64,000 bases of DNA from Phoronis australis (taxonomy: Eukaryota; Phoronida; Phoronidae). Below are positions 1-12,100 of this stretch, piece by piece (position 1 is the stretch's first letter; every line of letters starts with the position of its first letter). Made by a program: the position numbers and the translations under genes. Location of the stretch: positions 103,817 through 167,816 of the forward strand of contig NMRA01000274.1 in assembly GCA_002633005.1 (NCBI GenBank), given 5' to 3'. Under the pieces are notes generated by a model. It had not been told where the DNA came from, ran no database searches, and saw only the letters and a program-made list of their open reading frames with translations.

Positions 1-6
1 GTAATG

Positions 7-155
7 CTACTGCGTCGATGATGCCGTCGACGAGGTTGGTGCCAAGTTCTCGAGGTCACTGGCTTGTCGCGGAAGGATGCCGCTGGTCATATAGCCCATC
101 CCCTGTGCAGGTAGATAGGTGCCTAGATGTCGTGGCCAGCTCATTGCCGCACCAT
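7..155 (-). CDS. TCF3/4/12 (da): E-protein terminal coding exon
   Basis: This 149-nt segment enters in phase 1 and encodes residues 542-589, beginning [20 protein letters not shown] and ending STASSTQ, followed by TAG at 7-9. The acceptor is cttgttccacag. The C-terminus does not resemble the vertebrate tail, which is expected for this variable region. The 3' UTR and polyadenylation site lie outside the window. Support is the splice site, phase fit and coding-like composition. Confidence 0.85.
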
Positions 156-3100
156 CTGTGGAACAAGAACAACCGGGGGGTTAGTGGAAGGGACGGCTTC
201 TGTCGGAGCTTCGTGGGGGAAGTGCATCGCTGTGTGTTGGGGGATATTCAAATCTACGAGGGTAAACAGAGGTCAAATTGCTGCACGGGGGGTCATGCGG
301 GTGCAATTACTCCAGTAAAATAATCTTCAGTACTGGTGACCGTTACCAAATGCATTTCCAACTAAGAAGCCTTCATAAAACAACTGCTTTTGTCCATACA
401 AGGCAAAGTCCCCAGTCTTAAAGGCCACCACACAGATAATGAAGAGTCGAGCAAAAACTGATTGACAAGGCAGACAACACATCGGAACATTTCCCAGCAT
501 CAGCCCAAATAATTACCAACCATTTTGACACTCTAGCCCAACGAATAAATATTTCACTCCTGTGGTTAGGGTGATTTGACACAACCTATTCCCTATTTTC
601 TTACGCCGGTCCACATTTTGAGAATAGGGGCAACTTGACAGAGGCTGCAAGTTGGCCACGTCACACATTACAACTAACAGTGTTTACATGGCGTATAATC
701 TAACAGCAGTTCACACGACAGAAATTATCTCCTGTTTTGACTGAATACCAGTCGAGAACACAGCCAACAAGCGAACATAATGAGTGTGAGAAGGTTATTA
801 CACTTTTCGGTCGACTAGCTTGGGGCCACTTATTACGGGAATGGCATTTTCGTGATGCCCGGGCATACAACTGGCAGAGCTAAATACACGTGCGGTCCTG
901 GCAACACATTAGCCATCACATCAATTTACAAATCCCAACACCCTCTGCCAAATACCACACATAACAGTCACCTTTTGTTTGTCAACATATTGCTTACATT
1001 TGAATAAGTTAAGGTTTTGATGCCCATTTCCCGTGAAACTAGGTCAAGATAAATTAAAGCTCAACAGAGAATGGAACGTTTTTATCCAAATATACGCCCT
1101 GGGCATGAGGGAAATTCCTGCCCGTATTTGCCATTCGTAGGATAATTAAAACGCCGTGTGATCATTCCTCGCAAATCTCCAATCAGCCATCTAAAATAAA
1201 TTGTGTCCACCCAAATTGTGTTTTCATTTTCCAGGACTTTTACAGTCTACAAATCTCAATTTCCAAGAGTTATTTTTCCATGAAAAAGTAAACAATTTTA
1301 ATTTTTGCTGATGATTAATGCCAAGCCTAATCGAATGAATTAATTATCTATTTGAACCACAAAATGGGAGCTTCCTGAAATTTTCCTCCATTTTTTTGTC
1401 AAAATCGACCTTCTTTCAGTTTTCAAAACCCTTCCAACATTGTTGTGAATACCAACAACTTTATCTCAAAACCAGCTTCACTTCTCCACCACATTGCATC
1501 ATCAATTACGAGATTTCACCGTACTTGCACACAATTCGCCACTGCGCTTGAAAACGATGTGTCGTGTTCAAACTACAACGGTTCTGCACGTCTGGCAGGT
1601 TCTGCACGTCTGGCACACGCGTGCCTTAACGTTTGCATTGTCAAAATCGATGCTAAAACGAGCCTTTGTCCTAAACAATAATGCACAGCAATAGTTTTCT
1701 GCAGCGCTACCAAAGTGAGCAAGAAGTGAATTAGCGAAATGCGACAACATTCCACAATAAGCAGCCAAGAACCAGCCCAACTCGCCAGTCACTAACCTGG
1801 CGAACAACCCCCCCCCCCATCCTCTCCACTGCTGGGTTAGTATTAAGCACAAGCCAGAGGAATCAAGGGTGGTAGAAAGGGTACGAACCTTACCTGCCAG
1901 CGCCTGATGCGCTAGCTCCTCATGACTCAGTGCCCGGCCCCCGGGAAGCTCTTCGCTTTTTTCTTCCTCGCGCCGCTTCAGGCACGCTGCCTTGGGGTTG
2001 AGGTTACGTTCTGCAATGACAACCGTGAACGCGTGATCGTTGAGCAGTGGCCAACTCGCCAAAACGAGTACGTGTGGAAAACGCAAAATCGTGACGTGAA
2101 AATATATACGACAGGTCAATTCAGATATTATTTAGTCATCTACAATTGAGAAAGAAACAACCACAGTGGTTGAACTAGGTTGATGAACTACAAGTGAAAC
2201 TGAATTCAAGGGCAACACTTGCGTAACCAAGAGTGGAACAGTGGGAAATACTTGTAGTTGTCTCCCCTTAACAACAAATGAGTCAGAAGGGGTGCATATA
2301 ACCACGACAATGCGTACGGAAACGCACGCACACACACAAGTCACAAGAGAGAGAGATGGCTCTCACCTCGGATTTGCTCCTCTAAACTCGTGATAACATT
2401 GACGGCCTGCTGCAAAATGGTTAATTTTGTCTGTGGTTTGTCATTACGTAAGTGGAGACTACACATGCGACCCAACTCCTTAAATGCCTCGTTTATATCC
2501 CGGACACGTATCCTGTACGAAACAGAACAACAGAAAAACAAGATCAACAACTGATGTCAACAACCGCCCCAATGGGAGGCGGTGGCAGCAGCAGTGCCGT
2601 CTAGTGGCCCACCCAATGTACCACGATTCCCCAATGCACACGACCACCGAAATAACAAAGTCAGCTGTTCGATCGATACACACCCAACATTGCAAAAATG
2701 TTGTCACAAACCAAAACTGAATATTCAGTTATTACGGTACACTTTTTGCGTCGATCGCGACAACCAAAAATGCTCGGAAACTGGGTCGCGCAGGTGGGGT
2801 GGACGTGTCATCATCGGGTGGCGCCCCCTGTTATCACGTGACCAGTTCATTTACCTCGCACTTGCTGCTCTAGTGACGTGATAAGAGTGACTGCCTGCTG
2901 CAAGACCATTAGCTTGGTGAGTGGTTGGGTATTACTTGTGTGAAGTGTCACCATGTGGCCCAACTCTTTGAACGCTTCGTTGATGTCGCGAACGCGCACT
3001 CTACAGAGACAAAGCACACGCCATCGTTACACACGGGAATCCAGCACTTGGCCAGCAGGGGAGACAATAGCTGGATCTCATTTACAACATACGTGGATTA

Positions 3101-6100
3101 AAGTGAAACAATTGCCTACATTGATTAACAAATAATACAGGGTAAAATAAAATTACACAAGACACCGTAAACAAAATCTCAATACTTTATTTTTACAATC
3201 GATGCCAAGAGCCCTCACCAGTAGAATCGAATATTTTCTAAACCTTAAAGATTCAAACTTTAGAAAACAACTGTAGCACTACAGAAAAAATAGCCAGTGC
3301 TTAACATAACAGGAAGCATTGAAATCCTCTCCTTTGACCTACCTTTCCCTTGCATTGTTGGCCTGACGACGAACTTTTTCCCTTTCCTGCTTTACTTCAG
3401 CAGGCTCATCGGGATCTTCCTGGTCACTTCTGAAAAAGACCAGCGTAAACGTAATGATACAGCGAAACAACGTTCCAAGAGGCACAACACACGTAGCTAG
3501 AGCATCCATGTTCGTGGTGAATGCAATAATTAAACTACCGAAATGAACCAATCTGTGAAGTCTCATCCGACAAAATATAAACAGTTGATGAGGAACAAAA
3601 GCAAAGAAATCTGATGAAGATTTACACTATGTAATCCAGATGTCAAGGTGAAGGTTGCCAGAAAAGGCATGTGTGAACTCACTGTCACAGGATGGACAGT
3701 AATGGTGCACACAACAGGTTTAACACTTGTGGACAGTAATGGTGCACACAACAGGTTTAACACTTGTGGTCGGCTCATGCACAGCAGTTGATGAGACAAT
3801 AACGACACACTTATATCGGAGAATAACCACAAGACCATTGTGACCTCGTGATTGGTTATTGAGCTTCAGTTCAAGCAAGGGGCACTTTGTGATTGGTTAG
3901 TGAACATAAGAGCATGCAAAAGCAATCTTGTGATTGGCCATCGAATGCTAATTTCACTTTGTACCTGATGGAATATTTGGCATAGTCCATTTGAATGTTC
4001 ACAATGTTTATGTAATCCATGTTTCTCAGAGAATCATAAAAAAACAAAACCACACTGTTCTTTCTGAATGAAATACATGCAAGCTGCAGTTGCCTCTACT
4101 GGTGATCCGAAATTTGACAGATGGTTCATCCCAACTGGAAAAGTGGTCGGTTAGTTGAGTCAAGACTAAGCCAAAACTCATCTATATGCAGATGCTGTTC
4201 CAGAAAGCACAGATGTTTACTGCTGTGCTGTCTAGTTGCACACTTGGATGGCCAAACTGTCCAGACACATTATTGCAACAAGATCCAGCTGCGCATGGCA
4301 CAAACATATGGTGTTGCTGGCCAACTAGGCTTCGGGGACAGCCATGCCATTGGAAATTAATTATCAAGCTATCTGTGAGTGTGTACTAAAGTTACACCCA
4401 ACCTTGGTCACCAGGGGTCGCTGGTTTTAGGTTTGGATTCAACTGGTGACCTACTACCAGTACCCAACAGAACGGATTGGTAAGCAAGCAAGGTAAACAA
4501 AAGCATGAAGACACAGGATGACCAGCTTCTTACAAGATGCAACTTCCAAGCCAGACAAGAGAATCACTGGACATTAAAGAGACATTATCCTTTTTGCGGG
4601 CGAAAAATACCATTTTGGAATTTTAGTTGAATGATATAGACTTCTCAGTTATTTGCTTTGACCGGAGCTAAAAAATAACAGAATCCGTCCATTGTTTGTG
4701 TGGTTTTATTAAAAATGGTCTATTCTTGCTGATGTCCTCCAGACATTTGCTGAAATTACTGCAGGCATCTTCATCTACTTGAATACGCTTAAAAATACTC
4801 TATTCCCCACAAGGATTTGTCTAGGCGGCAGAGCGCTTGGCTGCTACTGCGAAATTAGTGGGTTCGATTCCGTGCTACTGCCAACTTTCGTAACATTACT
4901 TTTCTCCCCGATATAATGTCCCTTCCTCAACCGCTGCAATCCAGTGACTTGAACTATCAATACAGAAAACAAGAAAAAACAACGGGACAAACTTCCGTCT
5001 CTCTGTCATGTCACACGAGCCATCCTGAAGGCTACGCTGATAGGGTGCACTGCTTGCACTCAGCAATCATAACGGATTTATGCGTCGCTTTGTCCTATTA
5101 TTTTCAGCATGTAGTGTAGCTGACTAGACAGAAGACTAAGAGGCATCTCTCAAAGCCAAGCGTTAAGGCAATGCTGCAGTTCACTTTGCCAACATACATT
5201 TGACAGGGGACATTTAGCAACTTCGGTTGCACTGACCCAGCGGATGGGGCTTTCACCAACATCAATACGGACAAATGCTATTTACTCTGGCGCACAACCA
5301 CAACCAATGAAAACACCCCTTCCGCCCCATCCCTTGACCAATAGCAACCACTTTTGCCAATGTCTACTTACTGAGCAGGTTCTGATGTACTCTGGCGTAC
5401 ATACCGACTACGTTTATTGGGTGGTGCTGAAGACGTTGAATCCCGCCTTTCGGCAGGACTAGTTACTGGTTGTGATGACAGGCTTGCCTCTGAACGCGAG
5501 TCGTCCATGGCCGACTGCTTATCCATTTTTTCTATTTTAATAGAGCCATCTGTTGTTTGCTCCACAGGATCGGATTTCATGCCTGAAAAAAAAAGAGTTA
5601 AATTTCACGCATTTCTTGCAAAATAACATTAATATCAGACGATAAGACCACAGTTGGTTGCGAAACAGTGCCTATTACATCGATCTCGGAATGAATACTA
5701 ATTTAACTCGCATTTACAGTTATAACTGTTAGAACTGTAGCTGCCACAAACACATCAACACTCAAACAAAACTGTAACTCTTTCTCAAGAAAACCATAAT
5801 TTGAAAGCTGGGAACAGCTGCGAAACGTTTCTACCGAATTTTCACTTCACAGCACCCAACGAAGCAGGCGAAATTACTGAATTTACCCCTCCAATCTCCA
5901 CTACAGTGTATAGCACTCAGCTACAACTGACTGTGTCGCTGTGGCAACAGATCAGTGCATCATATGGCTCCAGTTGACTCTGCACTGGACCTGATAATTC
6001 AAAGTGGGTCAAGTTCATGTGATATTCATCTACTTGTCCACAACTAGGTTAACAAGGCCCAGTGCAGAGCAGCCAAACACCATCAGTTACCAACAGGGCT

Positions 6101-9100
6101 CGCTGGCAGGTAAATATTTAGGCTTGGGTTGGGTCGATTTACCACTCCCCACCTATGATCGGCTGGCCTTTAACACAGAACACCAATATATACATCCAAC
6201 AAAACGTACCATAAGTGTCTGTCTGTTCTCGCACTGGTCTACTCCTGTCGCTGTATGCGGGATGAGTGCCCTGCTGGAACACACCAAAGAAAAACATCAA
6301 ATCCAACAATGGATGTATCAAATTCTATAAAACTGTTGCACAGCACACACAAACAACTCTACACCAACTCCGCCACTCCTGGACTAAACAGACCGGCTAA
6401 CAACACACCAGTTTATATTCCATGCCAGACCACCGAAAGTTGATTGCTAACTCATGGCTGGAAGCACACAGCCTGACAAGTTTGGGGGACATTTGGCCCT
6501 CTGTTCTGTGTCCATTAATTCCACTTGTCATAAACATTTCTGTATAGCAACCACTGCCAAAAGCGCACATTCTGGCTCACAGAGCTGGTTTTATAAACAA
6601 AGAGCACAGCTTGTTTAGTGGTAAGTCATACAGGTTTAGATTACAGAATCAGTTAAGAAGCTCATATTCACAAGATGAAACTTACATAACCTTACGTTAC
6701 ATTAGCAGAGTATATTTTCAGTTAAAGTTACTCTCATCTCCTGTATACCTTCACAACACAAAACCTGAAACTGAAACTAATGAGGCAGCTTCCTGTAATA
6801 AGATTCTTACACCCAGTATCAACTATGTGAAAGTACCTTTGCCAGTATGCAGGCAATAACTGGGGAAAGACATAGTGTACAAAATCACCTACTCAAGTGA
6901 CCTATGAACAACCTGCCCAGCTTGTAATATGACAGGCATCACCCAGGGTAGTAATCCTTGTGTTGAAAGTTATCACGGATAGAACGAACCAGTTACATTA
7001 TCGAAGACAATAATTAAACAGCGCGTGGTAAAGATGGAAACTTTACAAACCGACTGACCCCATTCTAGTCCATCGAAAACTACAAAAAAATCTTAATTAT
7101 CCTGCAGACAGGGCCAGTGATGAAGATTTAATAGAGTGACCAGGGCAACTAGGAGCTCTGGTGAAGCAATGCTGGCTGTCAGGCAAAGCCAGTTACACGC
7201 CATTAAATGTAAAGTATAGACACTAACAAGATGGAAAGTAAACTCAGCCAGCTGAGAAAGAAATCCAGCACCATGTGTTAGACCAGTTGCTGCACAGCAG
7301 GCCAGATGTGTACCTTGACTAACGTCAGTGGAGCTGACTGGAGGAAGCCAAAACATCTTCAGCAGCAGGCTATGTCACCAACGTTTACAGAACAACACAC
7401 CCACACAGATCACTGCATGTGAATCACTATCCTCTCATCAAAGCTACAAACACTGCTGCAAGATGAGGATATCTTTTCACTACTACAGAAATCAACTGGC
7501 TCACCCAGTACTATGATTGAGCACTCTAAGTCGGTTGCTATGAACAACCTAACCAAGGTATTTAACACCGATACATGCGCCTACCCAGAGGTATGAGTTG
7601 AAAGTCGACACCGGTGGTGGCGCACCGGCAGCCTGGGAGAACTCCGGAGACTCCCACACCCACTGAGCGCACCACATGGCTGGTTGCACACCGTCGATTT
7701 CCGTTCCACTCCAGTGAACCCGTTCAGGCAGGTACCACAGTGATATTAACAGCTGCTTTCTAGACTGGCCAGTCCACCTCTGACCACTCAACTTGTCAAG
7801 GAAGCGCAGTGCTCTCGGACTGAACAGATGCTCAAGACGTGTGTGTCTGTGAGCGCGCCCGTGTGCCAAATCCAGCCAACACAGGTTGGTGACCAAGTGT
7901 AATTGGGATTGCCAGAAGACAGGCACACTAATTGAAACAAGCTGCAGTGAGCCAGAATAAGAGCAGGCGCAGAATCAAGACACATCACACATCAAATGCC
8001 AGTCAAAATTACAACAGATTAAACGCACATTGGCCAGTCAGGCCTACTCTGCACATGTGGAACCAATTTGAATGAAATCCGCTTGAAATACGCTCATAAA
8101 AAATAACTCTCATTCTACAGCCACTGAAAAGTCTACGGGGACTATGAGCAGGGTAATAGGACAGCATTCGGATGCATATTGTAGCACAAAGTGTGAGGGA
8201 CAACATCCTGACAAACAGTACAGTGGACAAGTGATAGTCATCATGCACTAACCCAGCTGACACATGTGGGAGTCACTACACAGTCAGGCAAGGCCAGGGA
8301 GCATTTGTTAATCATCGCCATCAGTACTGACTGTTAGCAATAAACACACTCCATAGGGGAAAATATCCATCAAATTAATTAGTATAATTGTGCACCACAG
8401 TAATCAGTGCGGTATGCCCCACCAAGCAGTTGGGATTCTTTATGGAGAGGCTCTTACTAGCTGAACACAACCAGATGGCAAGGCTGGATTTAGATCATGT
8501 AAGTGTGCAGGTATTTGTTTACTTATTTTTGAAGGGACACTAGTTTCTCTGTGGTGGCCTGTATCTGCAGCGGATCAACATCTACCGCGGTGTTGGACTC
8601 AAAGTTCCCAAGACTAGCACAGAGCATCAAATAAGATAAAGTTAACTAAAGACACTGGTCACTCTTATCAAACAGCCTTAGCGAAATACAATATTACTGT
8701 CTGGAGACCAATGTCCGATTCCCAAAAAATACAAGTACCAAGCACACCGCGTGCAGAACACATACACAGCATTCAATCGCGCAATAGATATGTTAACAGA
8801 AGAACAGCTAATCGATTTAAAACAATTGGGGCACTCTGTACTACAGCATTCTACACGACACGGCACAACCAAGCCACTCGCGTTCACCAAACACTGACGC
8901 ATGCATAGGGGCCCCGTACACTGGATAAGTGGTGGCCAGGGCTTAATTCAAATTGACCAACATCGGTGGCAGCAATGTCCCCCAGCTGGGAGTGGTTAGC
9001 GAGGTGTTTGCCTGTTGAACCTTCAATCATCACTTAACCAACTGCACCTGTGTGTACCTGGCGACTACTGCCGATGAACCGAGTGAACCCTGTCACCGTA

Positions 9101-12100
9101 GTGACGTTGTTGGAGCCAGTAACTATGGCGATATCAGTAACAGAGTTGTTTCCTAAGAATGTGTCCTTTAAAGGTATGTTCACCAAAACTGTTCGTAAAA
9201 ATAGACACCCAGGTTTTGCAGTTACTTAGTTAGTCAACTGAATTAAACAAGCCTCCCTTCACAGCATAATTCAATCAACTATCCAACTAAAATGCAACAG
9301 TATGTTAATTAAATGCCATAATTGATGAGGAAGAATAACCGAATAAATCATGACAGACAGATAGAAATGCACAGCACCACTCTCTCAGCAAACACAGCTA
9401 GTGATCATGTCAAAACCTCAACAGCAATAGGACAACAAAGGCATCAAAAGATCATCAACCACTATCACACAGCGCCACCTACCTGTATGTGTGAGTCTAG
9501 ATGGCCAGGCAGGCCCATGGCTGGATAGCTGGAGGGGATGGAATGTCCGGGGTGCACTAGACCGGCCATGCCGGGGTGCGGCGGGAAGCCAGGCAGTTGA
9601 CCCTCGGCGTGGTTGCGCAGGACGTGGATGGCGTCGTCCAGCCTCTCTTCCATTCGACTTTGCTATAACAGAAGAGATGGCAGTGATCAACAAGGCAACA
9701 ATGGATTCATACTTCATAGGTTTACATTCAACTTGCAACCTCATAAGAATCATGATCAAAGTAAGAATGTGGTTGTGGAATTCACCTGCCACCCTCAGGC
9801 ATAGAGTTCGGTGCGGTTGTTCAAAAGTCCGCATCAGGCTCCAGGATCTAATCTTTGTACTCGAAATCACACCCAAAATTACTTTTTGCATTTTCTGTTC
9901 TACTTTTGTGCAAACTTCATATAAGCGTCTATTATTCCGTATCTGAGTAAATTATGGTTTATGCGGGCAAGTTTCTAGTCCAAGTTTGCACTTAATGACC
10001 CCTGCATTAAAGCGACAAGTTAGAATGTGGACTCCAAAAAATCGAGAGTTTTTGCTCGAGATTGTAGTTCAAATTTAAAGCCCATCAAGAGCAAACTTAG
10101 AATAAATCAATTATCATAATTTACACAAACACAAAATAATAAACACTTAGTTTCAGTTTGTGCACAAACAGAATGGAAAAAGTAAAAAATAACTTTGAAT
10201 TTGATTTCGATTAAAAAGATTAGATCTCATGACCCCCCTCCCAGACCACTGTTTTATGAAACGCCTGAAGATCAGTACTGTAGTCAGGACCCAACACACT
10301 TTGAAATGAGGTTCAAATCGGTAAGTGCGGACAGTAACTCAAAATGTGAAGCCACTAGAACAAAAATGTGAAAGACATTTTCAATTTGTTGGTTCGCCAT
10401 TACATCTATTGAGAATTCATTGAAATAACATACCACAGTAACTGTTGCATGGGAGATTTCTTAACATAAACAGTTATTCACAGTTCATCAGCAGAAGTGA
10501 CTAGATTACTAGACTACCACAACACCGACTAGGGGAACTAGGGCACTAGGGGCTAGGTCCTATGCTAGACGGAAAGCACAAAGCTACGAAAGAAAGGTTT
10601 GCCAATAAAAGTTTTTTCCTGTTCGACACCTTTAAAGTAAGAGTCCAGTTTTGTGCGGCATTTCAACACACAACAAGGACTAGGAAGAAACAATTTCTTA
10701 TAGATCATGTGGCTGTCTTAGCCATTTTGTGAACTAAAAAAGCAAGAGAGCAACTTTCCATGACCAATGTATAATGGTATCGAACAGAAATAGGGGGCGT
10801 CTCTCAAGACCAGAGAGAGGTAGAGAGATCAACGGATCTTTGGACTGCTCGTGTTCGAGGCCAACACGACTAGTAGTATCTGCAAGGAAAATCTGCATGT
10901 AACACGACACGAAGATATGACGAGAAGCATGCATACAAGATGGCCGCCACCACAAGCACAAGCCCGTCCACCGAGTAGCCGCGTTACCTCCACTTGGTCA
11001 CGTAACCCGTGGATGGCGTCGTCTAGACGTTCCTCCACGCGGGATTGCTGAAAAAGTCGAGCACGAGGGTCTGGAGACGAGTGCAACCGCGCCAATACAT
11101 GTGACCTGCACAGAGCCTGTGGTACCTGTGACCTGCACACCCTATGATACCTGTGACCAGCACAGACCCTGTGGTACATGCTCCCTTAAGCCACTAGAGC
11201 TAAGTCAGGAAGAGAAACAGTCAACCACATGAACTACATATCTCTATCCATCTATCTATCCAACATGCATCCGAAAACAACGTGAAGACATTTTCAAATC
11301 AATCTAACGCGAGACGAATCGATCGAGATGAAATTTCAAATCCAATTTGCGCCCAATTAGCGCCAGGTGGCCACCAATCTTTGGCACCCGGTCCCCTTGT
11401 TTACCCAGTGTGTTTCTCATTGATGAGCACGCCCACTTACCAGACAATGTAGATGACTTTCAAAAGGTGGCGAGGTAGTGCTCTGTGTTGTAGGCCAACG
11501 ACCCGTGGGGGGACCTGCAATCAGATGGAACAACCTTGTAACAAAATCCTCCACCAGTAGTAAGCAGCACAAAATGAAGACCTAATTCACTTAGTTAAGT
11601 GAACTCTGGAGCACGACAAAAGTGCAGTTCGCATGCAGTCTTCCAACAATTATTTTACGAGAATTTCAACTATTGGTAGGGAATGCTGAATTGTATTTTT
11701 CTGCTTAAGTCCATTTTCCCCAAACCAAGCCACATCAAATCACTGACAACTGATAAAAACCATTGATGAGAGGGGGTTTCCTCTCATCCAAAAAAGTCCC
11801 CACTCAGACAGCACTGGTGAACAAGAGGCCAGGCAATTTAACAAGACTGGATCCCCACTGCTGCATATGTCAGCGATTTGTTCACAGTACAGTACAAATG
11901 AAACTCAGGTCAAACTATCGAAACCCGGTTTGTAAGTAAAATTTAAGAGCGAAATGTAGATTATACAAATAGGCCCTCTCGACTGGCTGTTCATTGACAA
12001 TTGGCAAGGCTGCTTACAACAGCTAGGACCAAGAAAGCGGGCGAGCCGCAGTTTACCTGTGATTGACTGTGGCGATGAGACTGGCGTAGAACTGTTTGAG

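Larger units (their letters stand above)
3430..5371 (-). other. Intron between exon 14 and exon 15
   Basis: No further exon was found. It holds a 37-bp tandem duplication (3693-3766), three ATTGG pentamers spaced 41 bp (3851-3937) and a degenerate tRNA-like segment (about 4812-4882), listed separately. Confidence 0.7.

Noticed and set aside
1568-1890. Extension of the exon 17 reading frame past its donor as an alternative terminal exon
   Set aside because: A strong GTAAGG donor at 1893 and a good terminal exon at 7-155 explain the end better; the read-through is low-complexity and unlike any E-protein tail.
7569-7650. GC-rich open stretch on the minus strand ending at a GTAGGC donor
   Set aside because: No acceptor gives a length divisible by three, so it cannot sit between the phase-0 loop-helix exon and exon 13. 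No family similarity.
9060-9122. Possible exon with a TTACTGGC start and a GTACAC donor on the minus strand
   Set aside because: The only open frame needs phase 1 entry and phase 0 exit, which does not fit its neighbours; the donor is weak.
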